Shown here: one piece after another, positions 1 to 6,235 of the stretch | Layout of the letters: each line of letters starts with the position of its first letter | Numbering within the stretch: the stretch's first letter is position 1 | Source: Campylobacteraceae bacterium | GTDB lineage: Bacteria; Campylobacterota; Campylobacteria; Campylobacterales; Sulfurospirillaceae | DNA length: 6,492 nt | NCBI GenBank assembly: GCA_027013265.1 | Contig: JALUXQ010000213.1 | Span: 1-6,492, forward strand | Direction: 5' to 3' | The notes under the pieces: generated by a model | Databases searched by the model: none | Seen by the model: only the letters and a program-made list of their open reading frames with translations | What the model was told of the DNA's origin: nothing | Program-made: the position numbers and the translations under genes

Positions 1-1
1 G

Positions 2-652
2 ATAGATGATTTAAAATCTAAAGTAAAAGAGATAGCCTCTCTTAAAGCAATCAGCTCAAAAAATATACTAGATAGATTGAAAAACGACATGTCTTCAAAA
101 AATTTAGCCCTTCTTAAGATAGCTTTGCCATATTTTTACTCTGCGAAGCTAAGCGAACTGCCTAGCAAGGCAAGATTAAACAGCATAAAAAAGATACTGC
201 TTTCGCAGAAAAAGATAACAAAAGTTGAGGTTTTTACCAAAACTTATCAAAATATCTTTCAAATTTTTCAAATACTGCAGATAGTCACATATATATTTTC
301 TGTGATAATCGTGCTTATCTCCATATTGCTGTTGTTTAAGCAGATAAGAATATGGATTTTAGAGCATGAAGAGAAGATAAAAATTATGGGGTATTTTGGT
401 GCAACATACTGGATGAAGAGTACTTTCTTGTATAAAATGGTATTTGTAGATTCTATTTTAAGCTCGATTTTTATCACATTGATTTTTGTTTTTCTGCCTA
501 AAAGTAGATATATACAAGACAGGCTGAGTGCTCTAGATATAGTTTTACCACAATTTGAAATCTTAAAAAATGGTGGAATTTTGATACTCTTTTCTCTACT
601 ATTTTCTATGCTCATCGTGACCATAGTATCGCGCAAGATGAGTCGTACATAA
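2..652 (+). CDS. ftsX: Cell division protein FtsX, 3' part (5' end outside window)
   Basis: Permease-like inner-membrane subunit of the FtsEX complex, which with the FtsE ATPase couples ATP hydrolysis in the divisome to activation of septal cell-wall hydrolases. The reading frame is open from base 2 with no stop before 650-652, so the gene enters from the left; the TTG at 77 is internal, not a start. About 216 codons are present, so some 50-80 N-terminal residues (first membrane segment and part of the extracytoplasmic loop) are probably missing. Three hydrophobic segments are visible, encoded near 269-337, 437-496 and 575-631. Between the first two lies the FtsX-type cytoplasmic loop with the EHEEKIKIMGYFGAT motif, comparable to the family's 'EI-mk-vGAt' signature. 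Only 1 base separates its stop from the next ATG, and that neighbour is EnvC-like, the known FtsX partner type. Sequence identity to family members is low by eye; the call rests on topology, the loop motif and context. Confidence 0.85.
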   Translation: MDDLKSKVKEIASLKAISSKNILDRLKNDMSSKNLALLKIALPYFYSAKLSELPSKARLNSIKKILLSQKKITKVEVFTKTYQNIFQIFQILQIVTYIFSVIIVLISILLLFKQIRIWILEHEEKIKIMGYFGATYWMKSTFLYKMVFVDSILSSIFITLIFVFLPKSRYIQDRLSALDIVLPQFEILKNGGILILFSLLFSMLIVTIVSRKMSRT

Positions 653-653
653 G

Positions 654-1865
654 ATGAAAAAACTCCTCTGCTTGTTTCTGTCTCTACTCTTTGTTTCTGG
701 ACTCAGTGCTAATACACAAAAAAAGATAAAGCAGCAATCAAACTACCTAAACAGCAAAGGAAGACTAGAGAGAAGAATCACAAAAAAACTCAAAGATGTT
801 GCTAAAGAGATTATTTCAAAAACACAAATTATAAAACTTTTGGGGCAAAAAATAGATAACCTAGACAAGAGTATAGCGCAAAATGAAGCTGTAATACTGC
901 AGAGAAAAAAGATATTAAACTCTCTTTTGGATAATAATAAAGAGTTGTCAAAAGAGAAGAAAGATTTAGAGCAAAAGATCATCAATATAATCGCAAAAGA
1001 TTTTTCATATTTTCTTATCAGCGATAGAAACTATATAGAGACGAAAGACTCTATCTTGATTGAGGAAATTATGGATAAGATGGATATCATTTTACGCAAA
1101 GAATTTTCCACGATTTCTAAAAATTATGAGAAGATAAATCACAATATAGCATCACACGAAAAGAAGATAGAGAGCATAAGAGCACAAATTAAAAAATCAC
1201 TAAACAACAAAAAGAGACTTACACTTCTAAAAAAAGAGAAAGAGATCTCTGTAAAAAAATTAAACAAAGAGAAACTGGCATACAAGAAAAGACTCGAACA
1301 TGTAGAAAAAGAGAGAAGGTCAATTCGAGCTACTTTGGAAAAACTAAAAATTCTAAAAAAAGCTGAAGATTTGCGAAGTTTAAGAGCCAAAGAGCTTAAA
1401 AAGAGGAAGAGTGGAACAGCAAAACTGAGTGTTAGACAGATTGGTTCATCATATCAGGTAAGTAAAGTAAAGAGATACAGAGGTCGAAAAACTATAGCGC
1501 CATTGAGTAGTTTTACAGTTAAAAGAAAATTTGGAAACTATGTGGATCCGATCTACAATATAAAAATATTTAATGAATCTGTCGTGCTAGAGTCAAAAGC
1601 ATACAATGCCAAAGTAAGAAATATCTTAAATGGAAAAGTAATCTTTGCAAAAGATACGGCAGTATTGGATAAGGTGATAATTATAGAAAATTCAAACGGA
1701 ATACATACGATATATGCACACTTGAGTAAAATTGCCCCGACAGTAAAAGTTGGCAAAAAAATCAGAAAGGGCTATATCATAGGCAGAGTGGAGAGTGATT
1801 TGACATTTGAAGTGACACAGAAAAATTATCACATAAATCCACTAGATTTAATCAAATTAAATTAG
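654..1865 (+). CDS. EnvC-like periplasmic coiled-coil protein with degenerate LytM/M23 domain
   Basis: Probable murein hydrolase activator working with FtsEX at the septum. The 403-residue protein starts with a signal peptide (MKK, hydrophobic core to about residue 18, likely cleavage after the Ala of GLSA, residue 19). A long Lys/Glu-rich helical region, about 24-255, is predicted coiled coil, the part that contacts FtsX in EnvC. A basic linker follows, then a LytM-like fold at about 290-400 with recognisable GKV, YAHLS, VGKKIRKG and LTFEV strands. The catalytic zinc ligands are absent: no His/Asp pair is seen around 305-314 where HxxxD should be, and the final HxH motif reads LTFE (Thr384). 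His356 of YAHLS remains. It is thus probably not a peptidase itself, although automated annotation will call it peptidase M23. The start follows the ftsX stop by 1 base with no clear Shine-Dalgarno, suggesting coupled translation. Family confident; activator role inferred from missing ligands and position. Confidence 0.85.
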   Translation: MKKLLCLFLSLLFVSGLSANTQKKIKQQSNYLNSKGRLERRITKKLKDVAKEIISKTQIIKLLGQKIDNLDKSIAQNEAVILQRKKILNSLLDNNKELSKEKKDLEQKIINIIAKDFSYFLISDRNYIETKDSILIEEIMDKMDIILRKEFSTISKNYEKINHNIASHEKKIESIRAQIKKSLNNKKRLTLLKKEKEISVKKLNKEKLAYKKRLEHVEKERRSIRATLEKLKILKKAEDLRSLRAKELKKRKSGTAKLSVRQIGSSYQVSKVKRYRGRKTIAPLSSFTVKRKFGNYVDPIYNIKIFNESVVLESKAYNAKVRNILNGKVIFAKDTAVLDKVIIIENSNGIHTIYAHLSKIAPTVKVGKKIRKGYIIGRVESDLTFEVTQKNYHINPLDLIKLN

Positions 1866-1890
1866 TTTTTTAGCTCTATTTGGCTAAAAT
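1862..1890 (+). promoter_or_regulatory. Candidate sigma-70 promoter for pyrH and downstream genes
   Basis: The 48-base gap before pyrH is the largest in the window. It holds a TAAAAT hexamer at 1885-1890, one mismatch from the TATAAT -10 consensus, preceded by a T-rich stretch at 1866-1881. That pattern resembles Campylobacterota promoters, which have a clear -10 and a T-rich upstream region rather than a firm -35. The hexamer 17 bases upstream (TTAGTT, 1862-1867) is a poor -35. Transcription would start near 1897, leaving a leader of about 17 bases that contains the ribosome binding site. It would give pyrH-rpoZ-spoT-tyrS their own promoter apart from ftsEX. In such AT-rich DNA a hexamer match is weak evidence. 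Confidence 0.4.
1868..1889 (+). repeat. Short inverted repeat upstream of pyrH
   Basis: TTTTAGC at 1868-1874 is the exact reverse complement of GCTAAAA at 1883-1889, with 8 bases between. It overlaps the candidate -10 box. The stem is A/T-rich and no T-run follows on the + strand, so it does not look like an intrinsic terminator. It could be an operator-like site or chance. Confidence 0.3.
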
Positions 1891-1901
1891 CACAGGTTAA
1901 C

Positions 1902-1907
1902 GGGGGA
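1902..1907 (+). promoter_or_regulatory. Strong ribosome binding site of pyrH
   Basis: The purine run GGGGGA (with three more A residues to 1909) lies 6 bases before the ATG at 1914. It fixes that start and is the most G-rich short stretch of the local intergenic DNA. Other starts in the window have only A-rich or weak AAGGA-type sites, so pyrH is set up for independent, efficient initiation. Confidence 0.7.
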
Positions 1908-1913
1908 AATAAA

Positions 1914-2633
1914 ATGAAATCAAGAAAAAGAGTTCTAGTTAAATTTTCAGGCGAAGCACTCGCAGGAGCCAATGGCTTTGGTATAGATACATCGATTTTG
2001 AAGTTTATAGCTAGCGAGATAAAGACTCTGATGGAAAATGAGATAGAGGTAGGAATTGTTATAGGCGGTGGAAATATAATACGAGGCGTGAGTGCCGCAA
2101 AAGATGGCATCATCAAGAGATCAAGCGGTGATTATATGGGTATGCTTTCAACTGTCATCAACTCAATAGCTATGCAAGAAGCACTCGAACATGTTGGTGT
2201 AGAGGTGAGAGTCCAAAGTGCTATCAAGATGGAGGCAATTTGCGAAACTTTTATAGTTAGACGAGCCAAACGACATCTTGAAAAAGGAAGAATTGTGATT
2301 TTTGCCGCAGGAACTGGCAACCCATTCTTTACAACTGATACAGCTGCGACTCTAAGAGCTATCGAGATTGATGCGGACATGATTATTAAGGCAACAAAGG
2401 TTGATGGTGTGTATGATAAAGATCCAAACAAGTTCATCGATGCAGAAAAATATGCACAATTGACTTACGATATGGCTATGCATGATGATATAAAAGTGAT
2501 GGATGATACTTCTATAGCACTAGCAAAAGACAACTCGTTGCCGATTATAGTATGCAACATGTTTGAGAAAAACAATTTATTGAAGATAATAGACGGCAAT
2601 TATGACAGTTGCTCAGTAGTACAAAAAAACTAA
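1914..2633 (+). CDS. pyrH: UMP kinase
   Basis: Cytoplasmic bacterial-type UMP kinase, which phosphorylates UMP to UDP with ATP in pyrimidine nucleotide synthesis; in characterised bacteria it is hexameric, feedback-inhibited by UTP and often activated by GTP. The 239 residues match the usual family length and form one amino-acid kinase domain. Visible motifs are KFSGEAL (10-16, phosphate-binding Lys10), GGGNIIRG (51-58), DYMGML (73-78, UMP pocket), GTGNPFFTTDTA (133-144, the UMP kinase hallmark) and TKVDGVYDKDP (161-171, nucleotide base/ATP region). All key positions look intact. The start is fixed by the GGGGGA site 6 bases upstream. It lies 48 bases after the EnvC-like gene and 10 bases before rpoZ. 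It is the first gene of a likely sub-operon for nucleotide, RNA polymerase, ppGpp and tRNA charging functions. Identification is secure. Confidence 0.97.
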   Translation: MKSRKRVLVKFSGEALAGANGFGIDTSILKFIASEIKTLMENEIEVGIVIGGGNIIRGVSAAKDGIIKRSSGDYMGMLSTVINSIAMQEALEHVGVEVRVQSAIKMEAICETFIVRRAKRHLEKGRIVIFAAGTGNPFFTTDTAATLRAIEIDADMIIKATKVDGVYDKDPNKFIDAEKYAQLTYDMAMHDDIKVMDDTSIALAKDNSLPIIVCNMFEKNNLLKIIDGNYDSCSVVQKN

Positions 2634-2643
2634 AGGATAAAAA

Positions 2644-2859
2644 ATGAGAAGCGAACAAATAACAGCAAAAGCACTAAAAAGATTAGATAATGACAAATAC
2701 CTACTCTCTATCATGACAGCTAAAAGAGCAGAACAGCTTGCAAATGGAGCAAAACCACTCGTAAAAGCAGATACTGACAAGCAAAAATACACAGATATTG
2801 CCCTTTTGGAGATTGCAAATGGTAAAATATGCTTGGATACTATAACTGATATCAAATGA
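2644..2859 (+). CDS. rpoZ: DNA-directed RNA polymerase omega subunit
   Basis: Smallest RNA polymerase subunit, which wraps the C-terminal part of beta-prime and aids its folding and assembly. The 71-residue protein carries the omega core: an N-terminal helix ITAKALKRLDNDKYLLSI (6-23), the conserved MTAKRAEQL helix (24-32), PLV (38-40), and DIALLEIANGKI (51-62). It is shorter than E. coli omega (91 residues), lacking the long C-terminal tail, and close to the short omega of Campylobacterota. The N-terminus MRSEQ does not show the Met-Ala-Arg motif that contributes to the ppGpp site at the omega/beta-prime interface in E. coli. An AAAGGA site overlaps the pyrH stop codon (2632-2637), 6 bases before the ATG. 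Its stop codon overlaps the spoT start, as TGA inside ATGA. Small, but the identity is clear from motifs and context. Confidence 0.94.
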   Translation: MRSEQITAKALKRLDNDKYLLSIMTAKRAEQLANGAKPLVKADTDKQKYTDIALLEIANGKICLDTITDIK

Positions 2860-5021
2860 CCATAGATGAGTTTGCCGGTAAAATTCAAGCATCAGTTGAT
2901 ATAGAGACATCTATATCGATATTGAAAACATACACCAAAATCACACCATCTATCCAAAAGGCGATTGATTTTTCTATAAAACAGCATAGCGGACAGTTTA
3001 GAAAAAGTGGAGAAGAGTATGTAAATCATCCTATTTTGGTGGCTGCATTAGTTGGTTACTATGGTGGTGATGAGTCTATGATAGTTGCTGGTCTTCTTCA
3101 TGATGTAGTCGAAGACACGGATTGTGATATAGAGACTATAGACTCAATGTTCAACAAAGAGGTGGGTGATTTGGTAGAGGGTCTTACTAAAATCATGGAG
3201 ATTAGAGATATAGAGCTTATACCTTCAAACTCCAGCGAGAAGATTATATCCTCAGCCCTTACTTTTAGAAAAATGCTCTTAGCTTCTATTAGTGATGTTA
3301 GGGTGTTGATAATCAAGCTATGTGATAGAATGCACAATATGATGACGCTACATGGTCTCTCGCCTGCAAAACAAAAAAGAATCAGTGAGGAGACAGTAGT
3401 TGTTTATGGTCCAATTGCACATAGACTTGGGATTTCATCTATAAAAAATTACCTAGAAGATACAAGTTTTTTCTATGTTATGCCTCATGAGTACAAGAAG
3501 ATTGATGACTATATACATGAACATAAACAACAACTTCAACTAAGACTAAACCATTTTGCTTCTAAGATTAGAGCTTTGATGACAAAAGATGGCTTTAATG
3601 ATGGCGATTTTACCATCCTTAAAAGAGTCAAGCATCACTACTCTATCTATCTAAAAATGCAAAGAAAAGGTATATCTATAGAGGAAGTTTTAGACCTTCT
3701 AGCTATCCGTGTCATCGTCAAAAATACTATTGACTGTTATAAAGTTTTAGGGATAATTCACCAAAAATTCAACCCTTTGATAGCTAGATTTAAAGACTAC
3801 ATAGCAATTCCAAAAGAGAATGGCTATCAGACGATTCATACGACAGTTTTTGATGATAAATCTATCATAGAGTCACAAATCAGAACATATGACATGGATA
3901 AAACTGCAGAGTTTGGACTTGCAGCTCATTGGAAGTATAAAAGTGGAGGACTAAATCCAAAACTTGAGTGGTTAAATGAACTGAAAACCCAAAATGAAGA
4001 GATAGAAAACATAGAAGAGTTTTATGAGATAGCCAAAGACAATCTATATAGTGAAGATATAGCGGTTTTTTCGCCAAAAGGGGATATATTTACTCTGCCA
4101 AGAAGTGCTACAGCTTTGGATTTTGCTTATGAAGTTCATACGGAAATTGGTATTTTTGCAAAAGAGGCATATGTAAATAAACAAAAAGTTCCACTTTTGA
4201 GTGAGTTAAAAAATGGCGATATAGTTAGAGTTGTTACATCAGATGAGCCGAAATTTAGATGTAGCTGGGTAAATAGTGTAAAGACAGGAAAAGCAAGAAA
4301 CACCATAAGACTTAACTGCAGACAGAAGATAAAAGAGATAAACAGTAAAATAGCGATAAATCTACTAGCAAACACTTTTGGTGCAAAAAAACAGAAGATA
4401 GAAAAGTGGTTGGAAAAAGAGAATTTATCCAAAAAAGCATACAAGATTGCTACTGATTCTATCTACTTTAAAGATGTTGTAAATGCCTTGAAAAAGTATG
4501 CAAATAACGAGAGAATGATATTTCCACTCCTGAAAATAAACAGATATAAGATCAAAAAACAAAAATTTGAAAATATCGTTGTTTACTCTAGCGGGCATAT
4601 ATCAAATGTATATTTTGATTTTTGTTGTCATCCAAAAAGAGGTGACAGTATCATGGGCTTCAAGAGGGGCAATGATGTTTTTGTGCACCACAAACTATGT
4701 AAAAGAGCAGCTGATTTGATGGATAGCTCTGAAAAGATGGTTTTTGTAAAATGGACAAGAGATGCGCCAGAGAGGTATAAACTGATAGTAAGTTTAGAAA
4801 ATAAAAAGGGCATTTTAGCATCTTTTTTGGCTTATTTAGCTAAAATGCAGATAAATTTAGTAACAATAGAGCTTGGAAAATCAGAAGAGGGACATGCTGA
4901 CTATTTTGAGATGATTTTGGAGTTGCCAGATATTCCTGTTGACTCGATTAGAAAAAATTTAAAGTCAAAATATAGTGTCATAGAGTTTGTCTCTATAGAT
5001 GACGCATATAAAGTTAGTTAA
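2856..5021 (+). CDS. spoT: Bifunctional (p)ppGpp synthetase/hydrolase (RelA/SpoT homolog, Rel/SpoT type)
   Basis: Long RelA/SpoT homolog that makes (p)ppGpp from ATP and GDP/GTP and hydrolyses it, controlling the stringent response; probably the only long RSH here, as usual in Campylobacterota. The 721 residues have the full architecture. The HD hydrolase covers about 30-200, with His44, His58, His82-Asp83 and Glu86-Asp87 of LLHDVVEDT, and Asp157 of CDRMHN. The synthetase covers about 245-360, with YSIY 262-265, Asp280 of LDLLAIR, RFKD 311-314, GYQTIH 323-328, Glu339 of ESQIRT, and AAHWKYK. TGS is about 402-461, the zinc-finger-like CCHP (590-593)...HHKLC (611-615) follows, and ACT is about 640-718. 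Hydrolase residues are intact and RFKD is the RXKD form of bifunctional enzymes, not the EXDD of monofunctional RelA, so both activities are expected. The start overlaps the rpoZ stop in ATGA, with no good Shine-Dalgarno, implying translational coupling. The same rpoZ-spoT pairing occurs in E. coli. Confidence 0.96.
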   Translation: MTIDEFAGKIQASVDIETSISILKTYTKITPSIQKAIDFSIKQHSGQFRKSGEEYVNHPILVAALVGYYGGDESMIVAGLLHDVVEDTDCDIETIDSMFNKEVGDLVEGLTKIMEIRDIELIPSNSSEKIISSALTFRKMLLASISDVRVLIIKLCDRMHNMMTLHGLSPAKQKRISEETVVVYGPIAHRLGISSIKNYLEDTSFFYVMPHEYKKIDDYIHEHKQQLQLRLNHFASKIRALMTKDGFNDGDFTILKRVKHHYSIYLKMQRKGISIEEVLDLLAIRVIVKNTIDCYKVLGIIHQKFNPLIARFKDYIAIPKENGYQTIHTTVFDDKSIIESQIRTYDMDKTAEFGLAAHWKYKSGGLNPKLEWLNELKTQNEEIENIEEFYEIAKDNLYSEDIAVFSPKGDIFTLPRSATALDFAYEVHTEIGIFAKEAYVNKQKVPLLSELKNGDIVRVVTSDEPKFRCSWVNSVKTGKARNTIRLNCRQKIKEINSKIAINLLANTFGAKKQKIEKWLEKENLSKKAYKIATDSIYFKDVVNALKKYANNERMIFPLLKINRYKIKKQKFENIVVYSSGHISNVYFDFCCHPKRGDSIMGFKRGNDVFVHHKLCKRAADLMDSSEKMVFVKWTRDAPERYKLIVSLENKKGILASFLAYLAKMQINLVTIELGKSEEGHADYFEMILELPDIPVDSIRKNLKSKYSVIEFVSIDDAYKVS
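4810..4848 (+). repeat. Perfect 10-base inverted repeat inside the spoT ACT region
   Basis: GCATTTTAGC (4810-4819) is the exact reverse complement of GCTAAAATGC (4839-4848), separated by 19 bases that include a six-T run. The right arm overlaps the palindrome TTTAGCTAAA (4835-4844). The repeat lies in codons of the ACT domain (ILASF...YLAKMQ), so protein sequence may explain it. The core TTTTAGC/GCTAAAA is shared with the inverted repeat upstream of pyrH. The symmetry is certain; any function is not. Confidence 0.4.
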
Positions 5022-5025
5022 GAAA

Positions 5026-5030
5026 AAGGA
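5026..5030 (+). promoter_or_regulatory. Ribosome binding site that decides the tyrS start
   Basis: AAGGA, at the end of an AAAAAGGA run, is followed by two in-frame ATGs at 5030 and 5036. The site overlaps the first ATG by one base, which is sterically unsuitable, but stands 5 bases before the second, which is normal spacing. This favours initiation at 5036. No other Shine-Dalgarno-like sequence lies between the spoT stop and these codons. Confidence 0.6.
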
Positions 5031-5035
5031 TGAAG

Positions 5036-6235
5036 ATGTTAGAGAGTGCTTTAGAAGAGATAAAGCGAGGTGTTAGTGAAATCATAGATGAAAAAAGAGT
5101 TGCTCTACTTTTAAAAAACTATTTTGAAAAAGGTGAAGAGTATTTTGTGAAAGCTGGTTTTGATCCAACTGCACCTGATCTTCATCTAGGACATACGGTG
5201 CTACTTCAAAAGATGTCTCTGTTTCAAAAATATGGTGCAACTGTGCAGTTTATCATCGGTGATTTTACTGGTATGATTGGTGATCCAACAGGTAAAAACG
5301 AGACAAGAAAGAAGCTTGATCGTCAAACAGTGATAAAAAATGCAAAAAGTTATGAAGAGCAAGTTTTTAAGATACTAGACCCTAAAAAAACAGAGATTTT
5401 ATTTAACTCCTCTTGGATAGAGAAGTTAGGCTCTTCAGGAATGCTTGAGCTGACAACCACTTTCAATGTTGCAAGAATGTTAGAGAGAGAGGATTTTGAA
5501 AAGAGATACAAGTCTGGTGCCTCTATCTCGATAAGTGAATTTTTATACCCACTTCTACAGGGTTATGATAGCGTTGCTATTAAGTCCGACATAGAGATGG
5601 GTGGAACTGACCAGAAGTTTAACCTTCTGATGGGAAGGCATCTTCAAAGAGCTTACAGTGTTGGAAAAGAGCAAGCAGTAGTCATGATGCCACTTCTTGA
5701 AGGACTTGATGGCGTAAATAAGATGAGTAAATCTTTAGGAAACTATATCGGTGTTACAGATGCTCCAAATGACATGTTTGGTAAAATTTTAAGTATCAGT
5801 GATGATTTAATGTGGCGATATTATGAGCTTTTGAGCTCACTTAGTATCTCTCAAATAGAATCTTTGAAACAAAAAGTGGATAGTGGAGTGATTCATCCAA
5901 AAGTGGCAAAAGAGAATTTGGCCATAGAGATAGTGACAAGATACCATGGAGATAACGAGGCAGCGGACGCAAAAAAAGAGTTTGAAAAAGTACACTCTAA
6001 AAATCAACTTCCAAGCGATATCGCAGAGTTTGAAGCCCAAGACTCTAAGTGGATAGCTCAGGCGTTAGTGGATTGTGGGCTTGAGCCTTCAACTTCACAG
6101 GCTAGACGAGATATAAAACAAAATGCAGTAAGTGTAAATCAAAAAAAGATAAGTGACCAGCAATTGCAACTAGACAGCGGTGAGTATATACTCCAAGTTG
6201 GAAAAAGAAAATTTGCAAAATTAAAGGTAAAATGA
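5036..6235 (+). CDS. tyrS: Tyrosyl-tRNA synthetase (TyrZ type)
   Basis: Class I aminoacyl-tRNA synthetase charging tRNA-Tyr with tyrosine. From the preferred start at 5036 it has 399 residues (401 from the ATG at 5030), normal for the family. The Rossmann catalytic domain shows AGFDPTAPDLHLGH with the HIGH-type signature HLGH at 50-53, GDFTGMIGDPTGK at 75-87, the tyrosine/adenylate region YPLLQGYDS at 171-179, EMGGTDQKFN at 187-196, and the KMSKS loop at 229-233. The last ~60 residues form the S4-like tRNA-binding domain (SQARRDIKQNAVSVN...), which positions the anticodon arm and variable arm. The DPTAPDLHLGHTVLLQK wording is of the TyrZ branch rather than the E. coli-like TyrS branch (YCGFDPTADSLHIGH). 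No tyrosine T-box leader precedes it, consistent with a Gram-negative operon member. It follows spoT by 14 bases (8 if 5030 is used), and its stop overlaps the next gene's start. Confidence 0.96.
   Translation: MLESALEEIKRGVSEIIDEKRVALLLKNYFEKGEEYFVKAGFDPTAPDLHLGHTVLLQKMSLFQKYGATVQFIIGDFTGMIGDPTGKNETRKKLDRQTVIKNAKSYEEQVFKILDPKKTEILFNSSWIEKLGSSGMLELTTTFNVARMLEREDFEKRYKSGASISISEFLYPLLQGYDSVAIKSDIEMGGTDQKFNLLMGRHLQRAYSVGKEQAVVMMPLLEGLDGVNKMSKSLGNYIGVTDAPNDMFGKILSISDDLMWRYYELLSSLSISQIESLKQKVDSGVIHPKVAKENLAIEIVTRYHGDNEAADAKKEFEKVHSKNQLPSDIAEFEAQDSKWIAQALVDCGLEPSTSQARRDIKQNAVSVNQKKISDQQLQLDSGEYILQVGKRKFAKLKVK

Noticed and set aside
268..636. 122-codon open frame on the - strand opposite ftsX
   Set aside because: It lies wholly inside the ftsX frame, has no family-like motif, and arises as the complement of an AT-rich membrane protein gene.
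77..652. Start of ftsX at the TTG at 77
   Set aside because: The frame is open back to base 2 and a protein from 77 would lack the first membrane segment and most of the extracytoplasmic domain; the gene is simply cut by the window edge.
1225..1262. Runs of six or seven A residues in the EnvC-like gene as phase-variation or frameshift sites
   Set aside because: They encode Lys-rich coiled coil in a low-GC genome, the frame is intact throughout, and no G/C homopolymer of phase-variable length is present.
1868..1900. Intrinsic terminator after the EnvC-like gene
   Set aside because: The 7-base stem is A/T-rich and is followed by CACAGG, not a T-run, so termination is unlikely.
2132..2437. 101-codon open frame on the - strand opposite pyrH
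   Set aside because: It is a shadow of a well-conserved pyrH stretch that carries the kinase motifs; no ribosome binding site or recognisable protein.
4136..4444. 102-codon open frame on the - strand opposite spoT
   Set aside because: Phe/Leu/Ser-rich complement of the TGS and helical region of spoT, with no independent coding signal.
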